Shown here piece by piece: positions 1 through 9,302 of a stretch of DNA of 64,000 nt. The notes under the pieces were generated by a model. The model was not told where the DNA came from and did no database searches. It saw nothing but the letters and a program-made list of their open reading frames with translations. This DNA is from Spirosoma sp. KCTC 42546 (GTDB taxonomy: Bacteria; Bacteroidota; Bacteroidia; Cytophagales; Spirosomataceae). The stretch is taken from NCBI RefSeq assembly GCF_006965485.1, contig NZ_CP041360.1:5932501-5996500 (forward strand). Reading direction: 5' to 3'. The translations under genes and the position numbers were made by a program. The first letter of the stretch is position 1. Each line of letters starts with the position of its first letter.

Positions 1-2671
1 GGATGGTCGTTAGGGGGGTTCTGAACTCGTGGGAGGCCGTGGAGACAAATTGTGATTTGAGGAGATTTAACTCCTGTTCCCGCTCTAGTGACTGCTGTAA
101 AACCAATTCTTTTTCTTTCTGGCTGGTAATATCATTGGCAATGCCGATATAGCGAAGTGGAACTCCGTGTAAATCATTCATGATGAAGGTGCGAATTTGC
201 AGCCACCGGATTGTTTGGTGAGCCCCCTGCACCCGACATTGCACTCTCACCTCTTGTCCTTGTCGGTATTTGTCAAACTCGACCATCACCCGATGGCGAT
301 CTTCCTCCAGTATGGTATCCAGAAACGAGTTGGAACCGTTGGTATCTCCACCCGGCACAATACCAAATACCCGTTCATAGGCCGGATTGATGTATAATAG
401 CTGGAATGAGTCCGCTGAGTGAATCCAAAAGACCTCATCCACATTTTCGGCAATTTCGCGAAACCGTTGTTCACTTTCCCGCAATGCTTCCTGAGCCTTC
501 TCGTACTCGGTAATATCACGGGCTGACGAATAAACGATCTCCTCATATCGATACGCGCGCCATTGGAGTAGTCGATACTGACCATCTTTGTGTCGATACC
601 TGTTCACGTATCCATCAATAACCGGTTGCTGGAAGACTTGCCAGGACGCAACCTGATCGTCTGGGTGGACCCACTCGATAAACCGATGCCCTTCCAATTC
701 GTCTATTCGATAACCCAATGTCTGAGTCCAGGCCTGGTTTACCTTCGTTAAAGTGCCCTCCATGGTGGTAATACAATACATATCGAGAGCTCCTTCAAAG
801 AAGATCGTTAGCTCCCGACTTTTTTGCTGCAAGGCCTGTTCAGCTGCTTTTAATAAGGAAATATCGGTGGCCATTCCTACGAAGCCCGTAACTGCGCCGG
901 CTTCATCTTGTAGTGTACTAGTTGTCAATAAGACAGGCACCCGTTGTCCCTGTTTGCCTTCAATCAGGCATTCGGATTGAAAATAGCCTTGCTTGAGCAA
1001 GATCGGCTCCAATAAAAACGAAGGCCTAAAATCTGTTTCCTTAGCCTGGTAAGTCAGGATTGGCAGCGATGTTTCAGAAGGCTCAAACCGAGCCGAAGGA
1101 TGCCTGCCGATCAATTCATCCGCCTGATACCCTAATACCTGCTCAACGGCAGGATTAGCGGATATGACAACGCCATTGGTATCGGTTGAGATAATGGCCT
1201 GACCCGCGTATTTAAGAATGGCATTTTGGAGGGCCGACAGTTGCTGGATCTCCTGAGTGCGCTCTAAAACACGTAATTCAAGTTGTTCTGTATACTGCTG
1301 GAGCTGTTGATTGAGTTGCTGCTGGCGTAAAACAATGGCTAACTGGCTCCCCACTTCCTGAGCAATCTCCAAATGATCAGCTGTAAAAAAATGAGAGGAA
1401 TAGGCCATCAGCACAAAAGCCCCGATATACTGTTGCTGGCTGAATAGGGGAATAATGATCATTGATCGAAACCCACGTTCATATAGAGCCAGTTCAGGTG
1501 GGATACCAGCCGTCGTGGACTGTAGCTGATCGATGACAAGAGGTTGTCCACTTAGGAGTGGCTCAATCTCAAAGAGATGGATAGGCAGTTGGGATCCCGC
1601 CCGGACGATCCTTTCTCCATTAACTAACCAACTTTTAGCCTGAGCCATACCGGTTGTCAGGTCAAACTGATAAACGACCAGCCGTTCACATGGAATGAGT
1701 TGTCGGGCGTGTATCAAAGCAGTTGCCTGGGGTGCTTGCTCGGTCAGACTCTGATTGAGTAGTGTCCGCTCAATGGCCTGTAGTCCTTGAAGCCGCTGAT
1801 TAGTTCGCTCCAAAGCCCTATTGGCCTGATGCAGCTGCTCATTTTTGTATTGCAACAGGTCGGCCTGCTCCAGTAAGACTTGTTGCTGTTGTTTAAGGGA
1901 CGAATGGTCCGTATAGATCAACAATACTCCGTCATCAACCCGAACCATATGGCTATCCAGCCACAAATCCACCCCATCCGCCTGATAGTGAGTCTGGTAA
2001 TGCTTAGAAACGTCCGTTTGAAACGCGTCAATCAATCGCCCAAAGGTACCTTGCTGCTGAGCAGAAGGATATACCTCCAATAAATGTCGGTTGATTAGTT
2101 GTCCCGTGGGATAGCCCAGCAAGCGATCATTAGCCGGGTTGGTTAAGCCATAACAAAAGTCAATAATACCCTTTTCTGGAGTGCGAATTGGATGAAATAG
2201 GACAAGGCCAGCGGGTAGCTGCTCGACAATGTTTTGCAGCAATTTAGTTTGTTGCTCCAACGTCTGCTGAGCTAGTTTGGACTGGGTAATGTCGATCGCG
2301 GTAATAATGAGTCCCTCATATTTTTTATTAACCGATACATCGACCCATTGCATAAGCTCACCAATGGGATGCTGTCGTTCGAATCGTTGTGGTTCGCCTG
2401 TTTCCCATACCTGGACATACCGATTAAAGATACCTGAATCTACAAAGCTGGGAAAAAGTTGAAGCATGGTCATCTGGCCAAACTCATCTGGGCTCAATGC
2501 GGACATCTGATGCGCCATTCGATTCCCCCATACGTATCGAAAGTCCAGAACCTGATCATGCTGAAGAATGGGCTGACAATGCAGGACCGCCACCGGGATT
2601 ACGTCTTGAAAGGTCTCCAATTGTTGAGCTTGGAGCGTAGCGTCAAAATCAGTCTTATCCATGATAATCAT
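1..2671 (-). CDS. Multi-sensor PAS/GAF histidine kinase (3' part cut by window edge)
   Basis: Sensor histidine kinase, probably soluble because no membrane segment is visible. Translating the minus strand from the ATG at 2671 (or the in-frame ATG at 2662) gives about 890 residues before the window ends. Order of domains: two PAS-like domains (about 10-240), a GAF domain (about 285-440), a coiled coil, three PAS domains (about 485-835, each closed by a D-I/A-T-type linker) and the start of HisKA. The H-box SHEFRTPLTTI, with the phospho-acceptor His at about residue 881, is the last thing readable, so the ATPase domain lies outside the window. It is closely related to the kinases at 14407-18150 and 9303-13511; the DNA around 30-60 nearly matches that around 15060-15090. 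The signal it senses cannot be told from sequence. Confidence 0.93.
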   Translation of the reverse strand, partial: MIIMDKTDFDATLQAQQLETFQDVIPVAVLHCQPILQHDQVLDFRYVWGNRMAHQMSALSPDEFGQMTMLQLFPSFVDSGIFNRYVQVWETGEPQRFERQHPIGELMQWVDVSVNKKYEGLIITAIDITQSKLAQQTLEQQTKLLQNIVEQLPAGLVLFHPIRTPEKGIIDFCYGLTNPANDRLLGYPTGQLINRHLLEVYPSAQQQGTFGRLIDAFQTDVSKHYQTHYQADGVDLWLDSHMVRVDDGVLLIYTDHSSLKQQQQVLLEQADLLQYKNEQLHQANRALERTNQRLQGLQAIERTLLNQSLTEQAPQATALIHARQLIPCERLVVYQFDLTTGMAQAKSWLVNGERIVRAGSQLPIHLFEIEPLLSGQPLVIDQLQSTTAGIPPELALYERGFRSMIIIPLFSQQQYIGAFVLMAYSSHFFTADHLEIAQEVGSQLAIVLRQQQLNQQLQQYTEQLELRVLERTQEIQQLSALQNAILKYAGQAIISTDTNGVVISANPAVEQVLGYQADELIGRHPSARFEPSETSLPILTYQAKETDFRPSFLLEPILLKQGYFQSECLIEGKQGQRVPVLLTTSTLQDEAGAVTGFVGMATDISLLKAAEQALQQKSRELTIFFEGALDMYCITTMEGTLTKVNQAWTQTLGYRIDELEGHRFIEWVHPDDQVASWQVFQQPVIDGYVNRYRHKDGQYRLLQWRAYRYEEIVYSSARDITEYEKAQEALRESEQRFREIAENVDEVFWIHSADSFQLLYINPAYERVFGIVPGGDTNGSNSFLDTILEEDRHRVMVEFDKYRQGQEVRVQCRVQGAHQTIRWLQIRTFIMNDLHGVPLRYIGIANDITSQKEKELVLQQSLEREQELNLLKSQFVSTASHEFRTPLTTI

Positions 2672-3115
2672 TCGTTAATACCAGTGCTAAAAGATACCTG
2701 ACAAGTGTTGATTTTTGCTTGGATAACTAGCCAGATGTCCCATAATCGATTTTACAAGTTGAATGAAAAGCATTTCAAAAAAGAAGTGTCCGGCTGACAC
2801 AAATGTCTTCGCCAGTTTAATCAGGTTGATTGATTTTTAAGCCTAAAGTGGGCTTGAAAACCTACTCTAATCGAACCAGTAAGACAAAAAAAGATGAATA
2901 TTTTTACCAATCTACCATTAAAGGCTCGTAAATATTAGTAAAATATATATTTTGGTAACAATGTGTGTTATAAAATAAAGTAGAAATATATCATTAGGCG
3001 TGTTCGACTGCTGGAGTTGTTCCTTTGTCACCTTTTGCCTCATACTAGAAGGAGGCATGAGTCAAGTAGGCACATATTGCTCACTAAAAATAAGCCGGTC
3101 AATCGCCGGGCATTT
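2672..3115. other. AT-rich spacer
   Basis: Between the start of the minus-strand kinase and the 3' end of the nuclease relic. It should hold the kinase promoter, but I could not place a Bacteroidota-type -7 box (TAnnTTTG) with confidence. The plus-strand ORF that begins near 3000 is antisense to the nuclease relic and is not credible. I see no RNA gene or clear hairpin. Confidence 0.5.
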
Positions 3116-3998
3116 TTATGTTTTAATATTAATTCTATCAATACCTAACTCAGCTACTTGTTGCACACTGTCCAATACATTTGACAGTAAATCATACCCC
3201 GTTTGCTTCTCCACAGCAACGGCTGACCGTCTCATCCATGCTAACGCGATAGCTTTCCCAGGCTCCTTAGCCGGTTGCATTCGTGTTCGGCATCCAGACT
3301 GCAATAACTCGCGTCTGTGCGTTTATCCTGTTCACATCATCCGTACCCACAGGTAGTACCACAATCACCTTCCAGAGAGCAGCAGGGACGGTTAGCTTGC
3401 CACTGGCAATAGTTGTAGCCTTTCCGCTGTCGCACTCACCACCTTTGCCCGCTGTTCCAGCAATAATATATAGCTCATTACCCTGAACCACTAGATTACG
3501 GCAGTAGTCCTCCAGTCGCAGCCAGGATTGCCGATTCAGTTGAGGTGCCTGGGGCACGATGTTGGTTAGAATGAAAGTCGTCTTGTTTTCCTATGCCGTA
3601 CTATCCCGATCACCCGAGTGGCAGAGGTGGCCACGGTCAAAGCCGGTATTCTTATAATCCGCATGGTGATCCTGATACCACCCAGTAGGTAGTGATTGGT
3701 CTGGTATGAAGTTACCGACTTAGTGAGAAGCTACTCCCTTCCAGGCTGAACTCAGATGCCAGCTTCACTAGTGGGCTATACCGGTCGATTGGTTATAAGA
3801 AAGTGAGTATGTTGAACGGGTAATCAGATATGCGTTCGGGCTGGACTCTGAGGCTTTTGCTTCGTCAGGATGACCCATCGCCATATTATCGTCACGAGTA
3901 GGCGTTGTATTGGCCGGAATCGGAACACAAGCTTGCTTACACTGGTCTAATGAAAGGAACAATAGCAGACCAACGCAGAATCGAGAATACGATGTCAT
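3116..3998 (-). pseudogene. DNA/RNA non-specific endonuclease (NUC1 family), decayed
   Basis: Remnant of an exported NUC1-type (endonuclease G/NucA) nuclease. The reading starts at the ATG at 3998 with a lipoprotein-like leader (GLLLFLSLDQC) and continues in one frame to about 3267. It shows typical family stretches: DDNMAMGHP near the N-terminus, [15 protein letters not shown], the catalytic-type FDRGHLC motif, TNIVPQAPQLN, GNELYIIAGTAG and WKVIVVLPVG. That frame is broken by stops at 3768-3770 (where the family has Trp), 3765-3767, 3720-3722 and 3591-3593. Two frameshifts then follow, near 3266 and 3228, after which the family C-terminus (TGYDLLSNV) resumes and ends at 3116. With four nonsense codons and two frameshifts, no functional product is expected. 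Family identity is from recognition of these motifs. Confidence 0.85.
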
Positions 3999-4077
3999 CG
4001 ACCTGGTATAATTAATTTTTAGCAACACAGCGGAGGAGAGGTTCGTGATAAAGTAGATGTAATAAGTCAACAAACAG

Positions 4078-4725
4078 CTATTGGATTGGATTAATAGCCG
4101 AATTAATAAGGGCTAATAAATCCTGCAACTTACTAAAAACATGGGCAATGATATGCCGATCTGTATCAGGCAGCGGGCTACGTACATTCTTTACGAAGTT
4201 AAGCCATCGGTTTGCAGCCTGAGACCCAATATCACTCACCGTCTGTCGAACAGTTAACTCTTTCTGACTTCGCAGCAGTTCTTTTAGGGTATCCTGCCGC
4301 CGTTCGTAAGGCTGTCCATTGGCAAGCGCGAGCTGCTCACTCAACACCGTAGCCATTTTTTGCAAGTGAATAATAATCTTGCGTAGCTCGGTAGACGAAA
4401 AATTCAGGTTTGGTATGTTGGGGCGGCCTTGGCGGCTACGATTGGTATCATTCTGCCCTCGGCGTAATGTGTACATCTCGTCGAGTTTACCAAGAAAGGC
4501 AGTGTCTTCATCAAAGGCAGTATGTTTGATTAACGGATCGTTGATGATCTTCAAAATCAACTCCTGTTGTTCACGCTGCTTTTTAGTTAATGATTCAGGT
4601 TTTTTGTAACCGGCCTTAAAATAGAAATCTGGAATCTCTCCTTCCTTCTTCCAACGGTACTTAGTGGTACGGCCAAGCCCATGCTCAGCAATCACCTTAG
4701 CAGCTAGCTTTTCTGTGTAGTCCAT
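4078..4725 (-). CDS. Hypothetical protein with DNA-binding-like N-terminus
   Basis: I do not recognise the family. The chosen start at 4725 gives 215 residues beginning MDYTEKLAAKVIAEHG; an in-frame ATG at 4794 would add 23 residues of unconvincing sequence. Residues 1-35 (AEHGLGRTTKYRWKKEGEIPD) resemble a short helix-turn-helix in which a GLGRTTKYRWKK recognition-type helix precedes a basic patch. The remainder is charged and helical, rich in Lys, Glu and Gln, with no signal peptide or membrane segment, so it is probably cytoplasmic. It ends just upstream of the decayed nuclease on the same strand and has no obvious operon partner. A regulator, or a leftover of a mobile or phage-like unit, are both possible. 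Confidence 0.6.
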   Translation of the reverse strand: MDYTEKLAAKVIAEHGLGRTTKYRWKKEGEIPDFYFKAGYKKPESLTKKQREQQELILKIINDPLIKHTAFDEDTAFLGKLDEMYTLRRGQNDTNRSRQGRPNIPNLNFSSTELRKIIIHLQKMATVLSEQLALANGQPYERRQDTLKELLRSQKELTVRQTVSDIGSQAANRWLNFVKNVRSPLPDTDRHIIAHVFSKLQDLLALINSAINPIQ

Positions 4726-4794
4726 CAATGTGTTCGGAATGGTGTGGCAAACTGTTTTAATGAATTTGCCTGAACACAATGCGCTGCTCACCAA

Positions 4795-5266
4795 TTAAAA
4801 AAGTACTTAACCGTTCTGATAAGCGGTTAATTGCTATCTGGTTTAGGATAAGGTTTAAATGTAAGACTGAGAGTTAGTTTTGCAGATTTTGTGCACTATT
4901 TGTACCCTAATCTATATTTTCAATTAATAATTCATTGATTATCAATAGGCTATTAACTATAATTACTTTCTGTATTGGAAAGTAAGTGTCCTGAACAAGC
5001 CTCTGGATCTAATCAAACAACAGCACCTAAAGCCCTTCTTAGGGCTTTAGGCATATATTACACTGCCAGTTTAGTTTATCATAGCGGTTGGAATTTCTTT
5101 ATAAACCAACCGAGCCGCCCTACTGGTCCGATAATAGTCATTAGCCGCTATTAGTTTAGCTGGTTCCAGTTGCCATTGTCTAACCACAAATGAAGCCTAA
5201 GGTAACCTGAGGCTCATATAGTATAAACTGCCTATGGTGAGCTATTGGCACTTGCTGGCCAGTCGA
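4795..5266. other. Gene-free spacer with a terminator
   Basis: AT-rich region between two minus-strand genes. The only structure I see is the hairpin at 5026-5051, listed separately. The promoter of the downstream hypothetical gene should lie around 4800-4900 but no convincing box is visible. Confidence 0.5.
5026..5051 (-). terminator. Intrinsic terminator after the phosphoesterase gene
   Basis: Perfect 11-bp stem (CCTAAAGCCCT / AGGGCTTTAGG) with a 4-base loop. Read on the minus strand it is followed by a T-rich run (GTGCTGTTGTTTGATT). It lies about 215 bases beyond the stop of the 5267-6649 gene, which is the only gene it could serve. Confidence 0.65.
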
Positions 5267-6649
5267 TTAAGACGACCAGGCAAGCGTGCCATCCTGATAA
5301 TACCACGTCTCCTTAACGGTATCCTGGCCAAATTCCAATAGCGCAAACCCATTCTTGATCCGCAATGCATTACGAGGATCTGTATCGCCAAGGGGCGAAT
5401 TCGTATAAAAGGAGATATTCGCATTCGTATCGTACCAGGAGGCATGCCCAATTGGAATAGCGGAATTGCCCTGGCACCTGCACTTCACGGACCCAGCCGC
5501 TGACTTTTCTGAATACACAATACCATTATGCACATGCCCCCAGTACCAGTAGTCTGGGTTTTTCCCCAGGGCTGATACTACATTATTCCACAGGTTATTC
5601 TGGATCGTTCCGGTTTCGTTTATTGGATTATGGTGAGTAAAAATCATGATTTTTTTTCCACTAGTCCCCGCGTCCTTCAACAGTTTTTTCTGGGCCGGAT
5701 CGGTTATTGCTCCGTCCAGGTACATGTTACGTTGAGGGGCATTATAAGCAGAGTCGAGTCCCAGAATCAGCCAGTTACCAAAGCTAACGCTGAAAAACGT
5801 CGAGCTACCCTGCGCCTGAAATAAGGGTGTACTAGCTGGATTGAGGGCAATGTTGAACAGACCATGTCCTCCATAATACATTTCATGATTTGAATTTAGG
5901 GTAAAATTTCCCAGAGGTGCTTTATACGTCCAGCTATCTACCAGCCTAAGATGCTCTTCAACATCCATTCCGGAGTAATACACATCGCCAAGGTGAACGG
6001 CCATATCCGGAGCCTTTTTTTGAATCTGCTGCATTACCAGTTGCGAAGGACTGGCGGCTAAATTCCCATCCAGATAAGGCCCAGTTCCCCAATCGCCAAA
6101 CAGCGCCATCCGTAAGGGAGTTGGGCGAGTGACCTGAATTGTTTTCCCGACTGGATTAAACGGTACGATCTTTCGTATACCTAGTTTAAGCGATAAAAAA
6201 TTGAGCAGAGAAAGCGCCCAGCCTGGATCGATAAGTGCGTAGCGGGCCGTTGACACCAACGTACCATCGCCCTTTAGTACGCCCGCGCTGTCTAACTGAA
6301 TTAACCAACGCTTCCATTGAGCTGAGGTTATCCTGCTGGTGGGCATACCCCCTATACTCGTCAAAATCAACTTAATGCCCTGAAGACTAGATTGAATCAG
6401 AGGTGGAACATTAGGCATCATTCCATTTAGGAAATAAAGGCACCACCCAAACTCTATATTTCCGGAGGCATCGGGTTCAGGCGGTGTTGGGCCATCCATC
6501 AATTGAATAAGCTGGCGTTCACTATCTTTCAGGAACGACCAGATTGAGGGGTCGAATCCCAGCCCTAAATTCAGGCCCAGAGCCTGGGCAAGATTGAGCT
6601 GGTTACGCTGATCTTCTAAATTAATGGCGAATTTTTCTGTAAATACCAT
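5267..6649 (-). CDS. Calcineurin-like metallophosphoesterase
   Basis: Binuclear-metal phosphoesterase of 460 residues. The metal-ligand series is complete: GDWG (185-188), GDVYYSG (221-227), NSNHE (252-256), THHN (338-341) and GHVHN (371-375). This is the order of the calcineurin-like/purple-acid-phosphatase superfamily, which cleaves phosphomonoesters or phosphodiesters. The first 180 residues are an uncharacterised, mostly helical extension (residues 1-150 resemble a four-helix scaffold) that precedes the catalytic core. There is no signal peptide, so it is probably cytoplasmic. The gene is monocistronic, with its own terminator at 5026-5051. Substrate unknown; a nucleotide or sugar-phosphate phosphatase is as likely as a phosphodiesterase. 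Confidence 0.88.
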   Translation of the reverse strand: MVFTEKFAINLEDQRNQLNLAQALGLNLGLGFDPSIWSFLKDSERQLIQLMDGPTPPEPDASGNIEFGWCLYFLNGMMPNVPPLIQSSLQGIKLILTSIGGMPTSRITSAQWKRWLIQLDSAGVLKGDGTLVSTARYALIDPGWALSLLNFLSLKLGIRKIVPFNPVGKTIQVTRPTPLRMALFGDWGTGPYLDGNLAASPSQLVMQQIQKKAPDMAVHLGDVYYSGMDVEEHLRLVDSWTYKAPLGNFTLNSNHEMYYGGHGLFNIALNPASTPLFQAQGSSTFFSVSFGNWLILGLDSAYNAPQRNMYLDGAITDPAQKKLLKDAGTSGKKIMIFTHHNPINETGTIQNNLWNNVVSALGKNPDYWYWGHVHNGIVYSEKSAAGSVKCRCQGNSAIPIGHASWYDTNANISFYTNSPLGDTDPRNALRIKNGFALLEFGQDTVKETWYYQDGTLAWSS

Positions 6650-7202
6650 GATGCGATACGAAGGTTAAGGAGCGAACTGGACAAATCGGATTTAGCGAGA
6701 AACAATCGTGTACGTGAAATTTTGAGACGCTGCCATTCGGCAATAATTTACTATATAGCCAACGGATACCTTACGCATGTACCCGACTGTATATGGCCTT
6801 ATCCGCTGGGCAACGACTTATCCCTGCCGTTTATTCAGCACACATACTACGGTAAATCAGCCAGTTACCACTAGTCTAGTGGTACGTTTAAATCGCTCAG
6901 GAAATCCCTATTCCTTTAACCAGATATGCTAAAAATTACAAGTACTGGTCTATAAAACCGGCTTCAGCGGTATTGTTAATGGATCAGCAAAGTATGGTTT
7001 TACCTATATAAAAATCAGCGCTCAAAAAAGAACGATACAGAATACGAGGGGCGTATTTGAACTGCTCACCCCTGTAGGTAGCAAGCCGCCTGGATGACAT
7101 ACAGATGTGTATAAAACACAAAAACGACCCGACCACCGATTAGGTTAACGGGTCGTTATGACGGATAGTCTTCCAATTTTAGTTTCTATTTTTTGTCAAG
7201 TA
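6650..7202. other. Gene-free spacer with a terminator
   Basis: Holds the upstream region of the phosphoesterase gene and the downstream region of the von Willebrand A gene. Apart from the hairpin at 7123-7157 I see no ORF, RNA gene or repeat. Confidence 0.5.
7123..7157 (-). terminator. Intrinsic terminator after the VWA gene
   Basis: 9-bp stem AACGACCCG / CGGGTCGTT with a 17-base loop, 45 bases past the stop of the 7203-9074 gene. On the minus strand it is followed by a T-rich tract (TTTGTGTTTTAT). Confidence 0.7.
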
Positions 7203-9074
7203 CTAGTCGTTTTTCTCTTCATCAACTACCTCGCCTGATGACGTTAACCCGGAGGCCGTCTTGACTAATCGCACAAATTCGCTCCGGTACCCTTCTGAAT
7301 CGTCAGTAAGGGCTCCCTTTGCCAGTTTAACCACCTGCCCATAGCGCGCTGATCCTTTGTAGGCGGATTCGCTCAATAGTAAGCCAAATTCGGCGACGGC
7401 AGCCGCAAACCGGAAATCAGCCGTAGCCCGGTCAAATGAAACAGTCTGCGTTTTAACTACGTGTTGAAGTTGCTGACTAACAGAATCGGCAGGTTGTTTA
7501 TACCGGACTTTAAGCGTTAGCAATTCGCCCGATTGTGTAGACGCTTTGGTATCAACAAATGTCTGGTATTTTAACGAGTCTGTTTTCGGAAGATATTTGC
7601 TTTTGGCACCGGCTGGAATCAGTTCGTAGAGGGCTGTAACACTGTGGCCCGCCCCCAGATCACCCGCGTCTTTTTGATCGTTTTTAAAATCTTCGTTAGC
7701 TAACCGTCGATTTTCATACCCCAACAAACGATAGGCTTTCACATAGGTTGGATTAAACTCCAGTTGTAGTTTTACATCTTTGGCTACCGTAAAAAGAGTA
7801 CCCCCAAATTCATGAATGAATACTTTTCGTGCCTCAGGAAGATTATCAATGTAGGCATAGTTACCGTTTCCTTTATCGGCCAGCGTTTCCAGATTAGCAT
7901 CTTTTAGATTCCCCATTCCAAAGCCTAATACGCTTAGAAAAATACCTTTTTCCCGCTCCTGTTCGATCAGTCGCTGTAGCTCACCTTGCCCCGAAATGCC
8001 TACGTTGAAATCGCCATCGGTAGCCAGAATAACCCGGTTATTGCCGTTGCTTATCAAATTATCCATAGCCACTTTATAAGCGAGTTGAATACCCGCCCCG
8101 CCCGCCGTAGAGCCACCTGCCTGTAATTGGTTGATGGCATCTTTAATGCGCTGGGGTTGATTGCCAGGCGTTGGTGGCAACACTAACCCAGCCGCTCCGG
8201 CATAAACAACAATAGCCACTCGATCTACAGGACGAAGTTGATCGACGAGTAGATTGAGGGAAGCTTGTACCAGAGGTAGTTTATTGGGGGCATCCATCGA
8301 ACCTGATACATCAAGCAGGAATACCAGATTTGATGGGGGAAGCTGGTCATTTTTAACACGACGGGCCTGTAGCCCAACCCGAAGTAGTTGCAGCCCTGAA
8401 TTCCACGGGGATTCAGTCAGTTCGGTTGTTATAGACACCGGCGCTTCACCGGCCGGTTGTGGATATTGGTAGCTGAAGTAGTTGATCATCTCCTCCAGTC
8501 GAACGGCATCTTTAGGAGGGCGTTGGCCGTTGTTAAGCAGCCGGCGGATGTTACTGTACGAAGCACGATCTACATCGGCCGAGAAGGTTGTAACGGGCTG
8601 TTGACGAACCTCCTGAAAACCCGTTTCCTCAGTGGCTTTGTAGCTTTCTGTTGAGGGAGTAGACTGGGGGCGGTATAATCTGGGTTGAGAACCAATCGTG
8701 GCAACGCTACCCGTGATACTTCGTTTGGCTTGTGTCTTATACCCGGTCACAACGACTTCGCTTAAGGCCTGAGCATCGGGAGCCAGTGCTACGTCAATCG
8801 TTTGCCGATTACCAATGGCAACCTCCTGCGTTCGGTAGCCAACAAAACTGAATACCAACTGCGTAGCGCCTGTAGGGACCTCTATGGAGTAATTGCCTTT
8901 TACGTCCGTAGTAGTTCCTTTGTTCATGCCTTTAATCCCTACGACCACGCCCGGCAATGGACTGCGCGAGGTTTGTTCGGTTACGGTCCCCGTAATAGTT
9001 CGTACCTGAGTGGATTGGGCCTTAGTACTGGTGATTAACCCCAGTAGTAGCCAGCATACAATGAAATTTTTCAT
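7203..9074 (-). CDS. YfbK-like von Willebrand factor A protein with carboxypeptidase-regulatory domain
   Basis: Exported protein of 623 residues. Residues 1-20 form a signal peptide ending in KAQ. Residues 25-100 are a carboxypeptidase-D-regulatory-like beta-sandwich. Next comes LSEVVVTGYKTQAKRS, the linker usually found between this domain and the plug of SusC-type receptors. A YfbK-type N-terminal region (about 155-225) precedes a VWA domain with a complete MIDAS: DVSGS (255-259), Thr in GGSTAGG (about 323) and ATDGD (351-355). The C-terminal 200 residues match the DUF3520-like tail of YfbK homologues. VWA domains bind ligands through a divalent metal, and the role here is probably in envelope assembly or protein-protein contact. 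The gene stands alone and ends at the terminator at 7123-7157. Confidence 0.88.
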   Translation of the reverse strand: MKNFIVCWLLLGLITSTKAQSTQVRTITGTVTEQTSRSPLPGVVVGIKGMNKGTTTDVKGNYSIEVPTGATQLVFSFVGYRTQEVAIGNRQTIDVALAPDAQALSEVVVTGYKTQAKRSITGSVATIGSQPRLYRPQSTPSTESYKATEETGFQEVRQQPVTTFSADVDRASYSNIRRLLNNGQRPPKDAVRLEEMINYFSYQYPQPAGEAPVSITTELTESPWNSGLQLLRVGLQARRVKNDQLPPSNLVFLLDVSGSMDAPNKLPLVQASLNLLVDQLRPVDRVAIVVYAGAAGLVLPPTPGNQPQRIKDAINQLQAGGSTAGGAGIQLAYKVAMDNLISNGNNRVILATDGDFNVGISGQGELQRLIEQEREKGIFLSVLGFGMGNLKDANLETLADKGNGNYAYIDNLPEARKVFIHEFGGTLFTVAKDVKLQLEFNPTYVKAYRLLGYENRRLANEDFKNDQKDAGDLGAGHSVTALYELIPAGAKSKYLPKTDSLKYQTFVDTKASTQSGELLTLKVRYKQPADSVSQQLQHVVKTQTVSFDRATADFRFAAAVAEFGLLLSESAYKGSARYGQVVKLAKGALTDDSEGYRSEFVRLVKTASGLTSSGEVVDEEKND

Positions 9075-9302
9075 AGTCTATGGAATTTAGGATAGCTTAC
9101 TTCTCCGAAAACGCACTGCCACTATCTACCTGGATACGTTTTGGCTGTGATAAATTTACCATTTCCTATTGATTCATCACAGCCGCACGAGCGAACTTGT
9201 TCAATCGAATACAAAGGCATTGAAAACAGGCCATTAAAAGCGCTGAGCCGTTAAAGAAGGAAGTCCTGGTCAGGTGAGATTTACCGATACGACAAGCTAA
9301 AA

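Noticed and set aside
3000..3356. 118-codon plus-strand ORF
   Set aside because: It is antisense to the nuclease relic, whose family motifs are clear on the other strand; composition is not protein-like.
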